A stretch of 64,000 nt of DNA from the NCBI GenBank assembly GCA_047967505.1, contig CM106540.1. One strand, 5' to 3'. Positions 34,033-44,180 of the stretch are shown in pieces. A program made the translations under genes and the position numbers. The stretch is from Dipteris shenzhenensis (taxonomy: Eukaryota > Polypodiophyta > Polypodiopsida > Gleicheniales). The notes beneath the pieces were generated by a model. That model was not told the DNA's origin and did not search any database. It worked only from the letters and a program-made list of their open reading frames with translations. Position 1 is the first letter of the stretch, and every line of letters begins with the position of its first letter.

Positions 34033-35432
34033 TTATGAAGGTGACCATAATTTATACAGACTATTAGGGCACTGAAGATCAGCCTCTAGCCACAATTTCT
34101 GCATCCCTGGAACATGCAAGGCACCTACTACACCAACAATCAATCCATTCATCTCTCGAAGTTGCTTTACCATGACCTGATTCCTCTCACTCAAAAGGGC
34201 CTTCACCTGCAAGAAATGCATAACATGATCTTAGAAAAAAACCAAAATTCTGGTTTCAGAAATAAGCCCTGCAAAGCTCCACATGGAGACGTAGCTGAGT
34301 ATGCAATATACCATTTCAGGAAAATATTTTTCACACATCTCAAGCCCCTCTTTTATGACACCTTTAGTCACAAGAGCTTCCGCACACTTCTCGACATCAT
34401 CGTGACTGACCGCTCTTACAAAATTTGGATATTGTTGCCGTATTATATCTTTGTTGACAATGAAGTTCACGATGGATCTTAGAGAAAAAGCTTGTGCAGC
34501 TCTCTTCAAGGTAACCTACAGCAATTGCAATCCAAAATCAGAGAGAGAAGAGCAAGAAAAGTCCATGACAACAGAGGGACCACATACACGAGCTGTCGGT
34601 AATTGTGACGTTCACTGTCAAACTTTTCCAAACGAAGAATTCAAAGATAAAGTGCAAAATCACGCTCTCTGCAGTTGGCCATGACAAGCACAGTACATAC
34701 GTGAACCTCTTGATCGATAAAAAAGACTTGAGCTCCAGCAGCGCGCCCTTCTTCAATTGCAACCTGCAAACCCAGTCACGACCTAATTCAGGCACAATTT
34801 TCTATCACAATGTTTAGCAAAAACAATCGCATTCGTTGACAAGCAGCTTCTCACCCGAAACTCATTCCCAGGCTTAAAACCCGCTGCCGCGAACGAAGCG
34901 TACATGCTGCTTATAAAATACATGAGAACCTTCTGTTTCAGACCCCCTGGAAAATGAAAAAAGTCCCAAAAAGTGACCTTCCTAGCCCACGAGGATAGGG
35001 AAAGCAATTTTCTGCTTCTTTCCTCACATAGTTCGACCTGTAAGAGACGTGCATAAGTTTAGGACGTTTTATTCTCTTTTTGGAATGGCTGCACTTGCTG
35101 TAAGCTGAGCAAAAGCACATTCATCTCCAAAGTCCAGCTTCTTACATACCGCGACAACGTTCGGTCGGACATCCCTGATTAACTGCAATGAAAACGAACA
35201 TTATTAAGCATGTGGCGAGGAACGAAAGACAGCAATCTCCAGCAACAAAAAGGCTTACGTTTCGGACAAGCTCCACGCTTCGAGGAGAGACGTGATCGAT
35301 GCCAACAAGGAAAAGCTCCGCCCGATTCCCGGAATTGCGCAAGTAAACGGAATGATGCCCAGTAGCATGTCCACCAGAGTAGAAGCGAGAAAAGAGAAGT
35401 CTGGAAGCCCGGAAAGAGGCTGGAGAAAGCAT
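34033..35432 (-). CDS. TraB/PrgY-family protein, probably mitochondrial
   Basis: Six minus-strand exons (35432-35259, 35182-35150, 35037-34855, 34763-34701, 34515-34312, 34206-34033), all GT-AG and phase 0, give 276 residues with no lesion. The N-terminus MLSPASFRASRLLFSRFYSG is Arg/Ser-rich without acidic residues, like a mitochondrial presequence. TraB motifs follow: ELFLVGIDHVSPRSVELVR (the LVGTAHVS-type start), DVRPNVVAVELCEERSRKLL, then AIEEGRAAGAQVFFIDQE, and near the end ERNQVMVKQL and VGVVGALHVPGM (the VVGAGHVPG-type motif). Arabidopsis relatives are reported at mitochondria. It is an ordinary host gene among repeats. A start further upstream is possible only with a non-ATG codon. No target enzyme activity can be claimed. 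Confidence 0.88.
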
Positions 35433-36089
35433 CCTGAGCGTAACAGGGCGAGGGGTGATCAGGGAGAAGGAACCATAGGAAGGGCAGAGCTGTGGCGATG
35501 GTAGGCGTGATAAGACCACGAAGCAGCAGAGCTATGGCGATGCAAATCAACAGAGGCTCAGGTGTGCCTACTGTAAAGTCGAGTTAACAACAAGTGAGTG
35601 AGCACGGCCTTCAAATTGGTTTTGTCAAAGTATAACAATTGTCAACATGAATGAATGATTAATTTGCAACACCTCTCATGGAAGCCCTTGTATAGGAAAG
35701 TTCGAATGATTTGTCAAAGTAAAACAATTGTCAATATGAATGAATGATTAATTTGCAACACTTCTCATGGAAGCCCGTGTATAGGAAAGTTCGAATGATT
35801 TGCAAACTCTGTGTGTGTGTGTGAGAGAGAGAGAAAGAGAGAGAGAGTTCTTTGTAAAAGAAAGTGTGTGTGTAAAAGAGAGAGAGAGAACCAAAATAGA
35901 AGGGGGCCACTTGGCAACAAAGTGTGTGGGACACTTTTTAACAAAAATGTAACTAGAGCGCTGCTTGGAAGGTAGAGCTAACAATTGAGTACAAGTACTC
36001 GTGAGCACTCCCTTACGTTCTATGCAAACATTGTCAAGATGAATGGACTATGCAACCGCTTGCAAATGCAAAGAGATTTGCAAAGTCTA

Positions 36090-36143
<54 letters not shown>

Positions 36144-36240
36144 TAAAAGAAGAAAGTGTGTGCGAGTGAGTGTGTGTGTGTGAAAATAGAAGGGGGCCAC
36201 TTGGCAACAAAGTGTGTGGGGCACTTTTTACGGTAGGTAG
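35433..36240. repeat. Tandem duplications with GT/GA microsatellites
   Basis: An 89-bp unit (GTCAAAGTATAACAATTGTC at 35624, repeated from 35713) is followed by (GT)n-(GA)n tracts. A larger block with AGGGGGCCACTTGGCAACAA occurs at about 35900 and 36189, about 288 bases apart, each behind a GT/GA tract. The first 190 bases are the upstream side of the TraB gene. Confidence 0.75.
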
Positions 36241-37530
36241 CCTAGAGGCAAGTTTTTATTTCATGAGCTCTCGATGAACCACGTGTACAATTCTTATTCG
36301 TTGATTTAAATTTATATGAAGGTGAAAATTCTACAAAATCTTTTCCACTTTTCGTCCATTTAACGTGGAGTGGAAGTGATTTCCTTCTTGCTTTTCGTTG
36401 TTCTTCTTGGTCTTTTTACTTGCAAGCTCCTACCCAAGCCCGGACATTCTGTGGAACACTCGAGGTGTGTAGGGAAATTCACGTTCAAGTGGACAATACT
36501 TGATAGTAAATCGAGCTTTGTGTAAGAAAATTTGTTGAGGCCATTCACATCGTTACGGACATCAAACTTGAGGTCGGAGCCCACAGAAAGCCAAAGGGCT
36601 CTCCTTCTCCCTTGCTGCTAATTCTCCCATATCAGTCCAGTGATGGTGCGTCCCTTCCCTACAACAGCACCATCGCCCAAAAAGAACCCAGCACGAGAGC
36701 CATCGAGAAGGAATTGGAGGTGTCTTTGGGATGCGTAAACGAGGGTCGAGCTGCAAGCAAGAGAGGGCTTGCGATTGCTAGATTTGGTGAGCATGTTGGT
36801 GGGTTGTGGAGGTCGGACAGCACATGGCAGTGGTCTCGACAATAGGATTTGGATGCTGGTTGACGATCGACAATTGGGAAGGTTGATAGTTGATGAAAGG
36901 ATTTGCTGCAGAGTCGTCTTCATTGTTCTCCTTGCCCCCCTCCTGCTGCTCTTCTTCAACAGATTGAATGTGCCCAATTCTATAATCAAGTGTCTGCTTC
37001 TCATCATCTTCATCACTCTACGTTGGTGCTGCTACAGAGCTCTAATGGCAAGGGCCAGATTGGAGAAAGAGGGATAGAAGAGCGGAAGGGGGAGAGAGAA
37101 AGGAAGTCGTCATTTCACATGTTGATTACTTAGCTAGTGTATCTGGGCAACTATATTTGATCAGCCAGTACTCGGAATTTCCACGGATGCGAGTGTGTAC
37201 CATGTCCATAATTAAGGAAGTAGAAACAAAATTTTTATGTTGAGTGATCAGCACGAAATAGAGACAAGGTGAATCCTCCATTGGTGTGTAGATAGGCAAG
37301 AAGGTAATGCTTCCGGGTCCATCAACTTTATATCAAGCCATGAATGGCTGCTAGGAGGCTTTAAAGGCAGTGTGTCTTGAAAGTGCAGCACGATGATAGT
37401 CATGACAAAACCATAGAACACAAAACATAGGGATAGGGCTATACATCCACACAAAAAAGGGCAGATACAAGAGATATGCATATCTATTGTTCCTCTAGTG
37501 AATGAAAGTCGAGTGAATTGGAAATTGTGT
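36241..37530. other. Intergenic, no gene recognised
   Basis: Overlapping short frames on both strands (36562-37133) are Ser/Leu-rich with no domain. No splice-consistent model was found. Confidence 0.4.
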
Positions 37531-39704
37531 TCATGAAATGACGTAGTTGCTATTGCTCCCTACTTGTATTTTCTTTGTGATTGGCAATATTGCAGTCCAG
37601 GATTGTTCAATATGATTTTCGTACAAGTGCCGAGTTTGTTGACGTGTGCATGCTCCAGGGGTGGGGCTAGAGAATTGCACCCACATAACTATGTTTGAGC
37701 TGGACGTTGTTATAGCCTTGAAGTAGCTATCAGCCCCATTCACAAGACCATCGGTTGTGTTGTAGTTACCTACACATAGCTTGACAACGATATTTGGTTT
37801 TAGCTTTATTTCTTTGTGCAAGCTAGCTGTCTGGTTGGGGTCATTCGTCGATAAGTGCCGGGGCAATTGCCATATCTATTATCCACTTCTTGGAAAGTGT
37901 TAATGCTACCGGTTGTATGGAAGAACACCATTTCGTTATGCGCATGCACCAATTTGTTTGTGCTAAACAGATGAGGTATCGTCAAGTCTAGTGGTGGCTT
38001 ATAGTAACATACTAAATTGATTGTGTCAATGTCTTGTTGACTTTGTGTGTTTGTCCAGAATTTGTTTAGGATGCTAGTGAACAATAAATCATTTTGGCTC
38101 ATGACAGTGGTGAGTTGGTAACAATTGATCCATTCTTTCCAAAAAAATTGCTTTAAAGGGTTTCGATGTTGGAATACCCACTTGTCATAGACAGGGGGTA
38201 ATTGGTATAAGTCTCCTATTATTATGATGTCCAAGCCCCCAAACGGGATGTTGTGAATGTGCTTGATAGCGTGTAACCGCTTATCCACAAAGTTAAGTAT
38301 TGATTTTCCAATGAGCGATACCTCATCCAAGATAATAGCTCGAAGGCCAAGTATTGTGTTGTGAGCCTATCTAGCTTGTCAGCTACCAATTCAGGCAAGT
38401 GTTTGCAGTTTATCGGTATATTCAACATGGAATGGAGAGTAGCACTGTTCGTATGGCAAGTGGCCCCCTTCCTGTGTAAGCCATTTTTAGTATTTTCGTA
38501 GTCAATGGGTTGGAGGTATTCCACATTATGTCGTCAAACACACGCCTTTGTTCTGCATTCAGTCGTCATTGTACTTGGGAGTAATGCTCTTTTGTGGAGA
38601 TTAATCTTGCTAGTGGATGTAGATATTGGTAAGTGTCAACACTTTCTCTATTGTTTCTCATTCCTAGAGAAGGAATGTCAATTGGTTGATCTTCGACAAA
38701 ATCGTAATGGGTCACGTCTACCATATCAAATGAGTCCAACAAAGTAGCATTGTTGAATGTTTCAACCCATACATTATCATTTGCATTCAAAGCCATCTCA
38801 TGAACCTGTTGCTCAAAGGTTGACCAAGCTTCCACATTTTGATCGTCCGCATCTATCCGAAAATTGAATTTCTTACGCACGTCATCAATCTGATGGGTGT
38901 GTTTTTTGTAAGCGTCTTGCCATGTTTCATGTGGCCATTTTGAGGTTTCTTTTGATTCGTGGTAAGGTTCATGTAGAGCATCAACTATTCTCTATAATAG
39001 TTTTTTGGGTCTCGATGTTGATCAAAATGTGTGAACCTAATCACTCGCGGTTTCTTCAACTTTTTCTAAGTTAACCTGTTGTATTCTGATATGATTTCGA
39101 TAAGTGGAATTAGCTCGAGACTTGCTGGTCATGCTGCGTAACGATCTCTATAATTGAAGCGCACATGATGTCAGTTGAGTCATCGAGTAATGTTTGTAAG
39201 ACTTTATTAGGTTTTAGCATAGCTGCACGCTACTTCAATGGTGTTGTATTAATGAACTATATTGTACGAGAAGGGTGGTGCATCGACAATGAGAGGACTA
39301 GGTAGATTGCCTATTGTGTCGACATCTATTGTAAGTTTAAAAATGCAAGTTTAGGTAGACTTCCTGCTATGCCGACATCTGTTGCAAGTTCAAAAATGCA
39401 ACTCCCATTTTCTTGATTCATCGTTCGACCATGTTGTTAGTGTCTTGGTTTGATTTATTTATTATATCGTTAAATGCTCTAGTTATTTGTCTACCTTTGC
39501 GAGGTATGAAGTGCAATATGCGGCCATTGCATATGGGTTTAATATGAATTGAGCGTCAGTGTGGGCATCCCATAATGGTGCCAACAACTTTGCAAATGGG
39601 TTTTTCCAAGCATCCGATGGCTTCCTCCGTAGAAAGAGCATTGGCCGCATTAAATTTGCTTCCTTGGTTAGCCTTAATTTATTTAAAAAATCAATGGGCC
39701 GCAT
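37531..39704 (-). mobile_element. Decayed Helitron (Rep and PIF1-like helicase relics)
   Basis: On the minus strand a Rep-type fragment at 39704-39483 reads WDAHTDAQFILNPYAMAAY, the conserved C-terminal part of Helitron replication initiators. Helicase fragments follow at 38880-37531: GATCHTNSATLHSMLNIP (the motif just after Walker A), MDEVSLIGKSILNFVDKRL (Walker B region), FGGLDIIIIGDLYQLPPV, and the C-terminal IKLKPNIVVKLCVGNYN and DGLVNGADSYF. Frameshifts separate the pieces and the Walker A part is badly eroded, so it is dead. Helitron termini (5'-TC, 3' hairpin-CTRR) were not located. 38881-39482 is the eroded middle. Confidence 0.8.
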
Positions 39705-39862
39705 ACAACCACTAGGATCAATGCCTCAAGGGGAAAACAAGCGACAAGCAAGATCCAAAGACATTCGCCTACAAGGATCCTCCTTAAGCATGCCTGTTGA
39801 GATGTGCTTAATTAGCTTAATATTGGTTGCCCAGCCATTGAAAATATATATGTCGCAGCTAT

Positions 39863-40840
39863 CTAAGGTCGTTTGGTTTTACCGTTGAATACCTCAGGTG
39901 CCAACCACAGTTTATTAGCAAAGGTTTTTGTGTCCACTTGCATTCTTTTGTTGTACTCATAATCTATGTCTTTTGGCTGCCTAGTCAACAGGTTTCCTTT
40001 AAATATTTTCCCACATGTTGTGTGGCCCCAATTGCAAATGCCAACGTGCACCTGTCCCTCGGTTGCATAATCTAGCAAAAAATTCCCACTATGTAAATCA
40101 TTGTGAATCCAACCCTGCTCATGCAAAGCTTGCAACCCTCGGCAAAGAGCATAGGCAAGCTCTAATATGAAGGTCGCAGTTTGTTGAAGCCTATCATAGT
40201 GCAATTGGTTTACAACAGCTGAGCCTTTACGCACCATGTAAAATAACTCATATAATGTGCCTCCATTAAAATAAGGCATAAATACCCAATGCGGAGGACC
40301 CATCCTGCAAGTGCTTGTACCAACACACTGTGTTTTAGTTGCATAGATGCTTCTTTCATAGATTTTGTGAACATTTCTACAATGCCCTTAAAAGATTTGG
40401 CTACAAAATACTTGCCTAGATCTAGACCTGTGACTCCTTGTATCCTTTTCTTTAAAAAGGACATATGGAATCCATACATTATTACTTTTTCATATTTGCC
40501 TTTGTGATAAAACCTAATTTTTTCCTTGGGCTGGCACAAGCGCATTCTGAGCATTGGAATAATTGGGCTCCCCCCAACCCACGCACTGATCACTAACATC
40601 TATAGTCTTGATAACACTTAAATTGCATATAGCCACCATTATGTCTACATGCTTCTTTGTCATAGGCCTGTCCCATGCCATGTCCCCACACTCAAACAAT
40701 ATCCTCTCATCACGATCATCATATAGTAGACGAGGATAGTCCTCAACCAGGATACCTTGCAATATTATGGGCCACCCCCTCAAAAGATTGTAAGGCTTGG
40801 CAAATGACCAATGCCCCCAACGAGCATCGAGACAAGTCAC
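39863..40840 (-). pseudogene. Protein-kinase gene fragment beside the Helitron
   Basis: Three minus-strand frames (40840-40514, 40599-40210, 40303-39863) read in order through a kinase-like protein but change frame at least twice. The last frame has FMPYFNGGTLYEL (hinge), ALHEQGWIHNDLHSGNFLL (catalytic loop, HND in place of HRD), VGICNWGHT where DFG is expected, and LWLAPEVF (APE motif). It lacks the C-lobe end. Position directly upstream of, and in the same orientation as, the Helitron relic suggests a captured gene fragment, but an independent dead gene is equally possible. Confidence 0.65.
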
Positions 40841-42400
40841 ATGTGGAGCCTTTCAAATCATCCTACGGAGCAGAGTAAACACAAATCAAAGTCTCAATCT
40901 CACATTGCACTATATATTATCCATCATCCTAGTCAATAAACATGCTAACTAGAACAGCAGATGCAAATCCCATGAGTAGTTCTAGTAAAAAGCCGGTCAT
41001 TAGTCATTGACAAATGCCACAAAGCAGATTGGACTAATATGTACTCTTTAATAACCATTTGAAAGAAAAGAACTACTGGGAGGAGAATATATTGGCCAAT
41101 ACCTACAAAACCCATGTATTATTTGAGGCAACCTTTATAGGAGTACTCCAAAGCAAATGGAAGATACATGCATCTTCTCATGTGTTATTTAAGGTGACAT
41201 CAATGGTTTCTTCTGAGAATATCCCAAAGCAGTTGGAACTAACATGTACTCCTTAATTAACCATTTTAAAGGAAAGAATAGCTAGAAAGAGAATTATTCT
41301 GTGAGATTGGAATTGGTACGCATTCATCGATGCCCCCCATCCCCTTTTCTCTTGCAAAAAGATTCCTTTTTTTGGCCAACCTCTGACATAGAGCACTTTT
41401 AAATAATCAATTGAATTCCTACTAGTTCTACAAGTATGTTTAACCCTACATATGCCCTAACACATGAATTCCATGTGCCATTTGAGCAAAACCTTTTGGA
41501 AATACCCCAAAGCAGATGGAACCAACATGTACTCTTTAATGAACCGTATGGAAGAAAAGAACTATCGAGAAATGAACATATTGACCAATATCTACAAATC
41601 CCATGTGCCATTTGAGCAAACCTTTACAGGAATACCCCAAAGCAAATGGAAGATACATGCATATTCTGAGGAATACCCCAAAGCAGATGGAAGATACATG
41701 CATATTCTTACATGTTATTAAAGGACACATCAGCACGTAAACAAAGCTTCGAAAAACCATTGGAGGAAAACCAAGCACATCATCACTTTTGAGCACCATG
41801 TGCCACAATTTCTACCAGTACTTAAAAAGTATATTTAACTGCCGCACATATTCCCTTACAAAAGTAAAGAATTAACACCCAAGATAATTGAAAGGCATGA
41901 AGAGAATCTCTTGAGAGTAAGAGACAAGAGGGAGCAAGAGGAGAAGGGAAAGAGGAAGAGAAAAAAAGATGGAAAGCAAGAGCAAGAAAGACAATGAGAG
42001 CAAGCTGAAGACAAAACTTAAGAGTGGTTGCAAGAGGAATTTTTGGGACGTATGAAATTTGTCTCGAATTTGTATACTTAGTACATTATGATACCTTTAT
42101 GCTCGAGGTGTGGGACTTGAATATGTAATCCCAAGTGCTATAAGAGACTTTCTTGGGGAGAAAAAAATGGGCACTTTAATAGGAGGCCTTTGCTTACTAT
42201 GGAGGCATTTAACACTTATTTCATTAATTTTGGACTTGTCAATGTACAAATTCATTTTTACATATACTTTTGGACTAGTTTTCAGATAAAATTTAAGAAA
42301 AACCCAATCTTCAAAGCACATATAAAAACATAAAAACAAGCATTTTTATATATATTTTTTAAGGACATGAAACTAAAATTATAAAATTTAACGCAGCCTA
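40841..42400. repeat. Diverged direct repeats around CCCCAAAGCAGATGGAA
   Basis: Blocks beginning near 41060 and 41550 share AAGAACTA(C/T)...GAGAA...ATATTG(A/G)CCAATA and CCAAAGCAAATGGAAGATACATGCAT; the latter recurs at 41160, 41640 and 41680. No coding frame is recognised. 41830-42400 has nothing further. Confidence 0.6.
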
Positions 42401-42608
42401 CATAAGTTACATGAAAAAATAAGATTGGGTTGTTGTAAACTCTCTTAATATTTAATGGTGTTAATAAACACCTTCAAAAGTTAAGCTTGAGATTTTCAAG
42501 ACTACATAAGTTACATGAAAAAATAAGATTCGGTTGTTGTAAACTCTCTTAATATTTAATGGTGTTAATAAACACCTTCAAAAGTTAAGCCTGATATTTT
42601 CAAGACTA
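42401..42608. repeat. 104-bp tandem duplication
   Basis: Two nearly identical adjacent units start CATAAGTTACATGAAAAAAT at 42401 and 42505, differing at very few positions, so the duplication is young. It lies just beyond the stop codon of gene G. Confidence 0.9.
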
Positions 42609-42638
42609 CAGCCATTCAATTTGATGAATTTTCTATTT

Positions 42639-43073
42639 TCAAGTCCTTAGCCTAAATTCAACCCATTCAAGAGCTGAGCTCATCTCTTCCTCATCGATGT
42701 AGTTAAAATTATAGAAGAGAAGTAAGGATTGATGAATTTTCTCCTGCATAACACTTTGTTTATTCCGAATGGCTTGCGCTTCCTCGGGAGAAAATCTTCC
42801 ATAACGAGCCACACGTGAAGATATCTCACTTTGAAAGTCTATCAACTCTCTCCTATATGACTGCAATTTATCTATTTCAGTAGTAGCCATACTTATTTTT
42901 CTTTCCTCTTCCTTCTCTAAGCCCTTCTGACAAGCAAAGTCATCCTTCTCGTACTGGGTTAATGGAGCTGGATTTTGCTTTCTCTCCTCTCTCTTTCCTT
43001 GGTTCTCGGCAATCCATTCTTTGAGGCTGCTAATGGCTTGCTCGACAGAATCGATTACCTTAAAAAGATCCAT
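42639..43073 (-). CDS. Gene G: small coiled-coil protein, unknown family
   Basis: A complete minus-strand frame from the ATG at 43073-43071 to 42639 encodes 144 residues. It is strongly helical and charged: MDLFKVIDSVEQAISSLKEW, then KGLEKEEERKISMATTEIDKL and RRELIDFQSEISSRV, and ends EEEMSSALEWVEFRLRT. No Cys/His or membrane feature is present. The open frame extends upstream to 43469 only through Ser/Leu-rich repeat sequence, which I exclude. It lies about 1.1 kb downstream of gene E on the same strand and may belong to the same mobile gene set; that is inference from position only. Confidence 0.5.
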   Translation of the reverse strand: MDLFKVIDSVEQAISSLKEWIAENQGKREERKQNPAPLTQYEKDDFACQKGLEKEEERKISMATTEIDKLQSYRRELIDFQSEISSRVARYGRFSPEEAQAIRNKQSVMQEKIHQSLLLFYNFNYIDEEEMSSALEWVEFRLRT

Positions 43074-43510
43074 AATGGCTGCAAGATGAAAGGAGTATGC
43101 TTGAGAAGAGGAGGTAAGGTTGCGGGCAAGATGGAAGGAGCAAGCTTGAGGAGAGGAGTAAGGTAAGAAGAGTAAAGTGGAAGAAGTGTGAAGAGGAGTA
43201 AGGTAAGAAGAGTAAAGTGGAAGAAGTTTTTGCTGCGGGTGAGATATAGAAGACGAACGAGGTGAGGAAGGTAACGAGACTGAGGAAAGATATAGAAGAC
43301 GAACGAGGTGAGGAAGGTAACGAGAGTGAGGAAGGTAACTAGAGGAGGTAAGGCAAGATGAAAGGAGTATGCTTGAGAAGAGGAGGCAAGGCTGAGGGCA
43401 AGATGGAAGGAGCAAGCTTGAGGAGAGGAAGGAGCAAGCTTGAGGAGAGAAGTAAGGTAAGAAGAGCAAAGTGGAAGAAGTGTCTGCTGCGGGTGAGATA
43501 TAGAAGATGA
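43074..43510. repeat. Purine-rich minisatellite upstream of gene G
   Basis: Units containing GAGGAGTAAGGTAAGAAGAG, AGTGGAAGAAGT and GATATAGAAGACGAACGA are repeated three or four times in permuted order. The tract is almost free of pyrimidines on the plus strand and produces spurious Leu/Ser/Pro-rich frames on the minus strand. Confidence 0.8.
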
Positions 43511-44180
43511 ACGACTACTAGGGAATTTATAGAACTACAGATGCAAGACCGTAATGCGAGATGACTAGATGCAAGATCGTAATGCGAGACATTATAAAAT
43601 AAAATGATGGGATGCAAGACCGTAATGGGAGACATTTGAGACATGTAAGATAGTGACAGTACATTGAAATCTATAAAATAAAATGATGGAACACAAGAAT
43701 GATATAATTAATAGAATCTCATCATGAGATATTCTTTTAATATAATATAAGTTAGTAATTATTAGAATCTCATCATGAGATATTCTTTTAATATAATATA
43801 AGTTAGACTTGCTGTACATAATAAATGATAGATTTTGAGTACATTGAAATCTATAAAATAAAGTGATGGAACATAAGAATGAATTCTTTTAATATAATAT
43901 AAGTTAGACTTGCTGTACATAATAAATGATAGATTTTGAGTACATTGAAATCTATAAAATAAAGTGATGGAACATAAGAATGATATAATTATTAGATTCT
44001 CATCATAAGATATTTATTGTACATAATAAATTAGACTTTCAAAAAAGTAAAACCTAATGTATTGTAATGAATAAATATCCTAATGTATTGCAACATTTAA
44101 CATAAGTTTTAAAAACACTATCATTAATCAATACAAACAAGATAAAAATCTTCAAGGACTCATGTTTCTTTCTACATGTT
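43511..44180. repeat. AT-rich tandem duplications
   Basis: GAATCTCATCATGAGATATT is repeated at about 43711 and 43764. A 100-bp block with GACTTGCTGTACATAATAAA and TACATTGAAATCTATAAAAT is repeated at about 43807 and 43908. GATGCAAGAC(C/T)GTAATG is repeated three times near 43530-43625. No frame is recognised. Confidence 0.75.

Noticed and set aside
35142-35550. Alternative upstream starts for the TraB gene
   Set aside because: The in-frame upstream start codon is GTG and the other frame at 35550 lacks TraB motifs; the ATG at 35432 gives a presequence-like N-terminus.
43074-43469. Extended N-terminus of gene G
   Set aside because: Ser/Leu/Pro text derives from the purine-rich minisatellite on the other strand.
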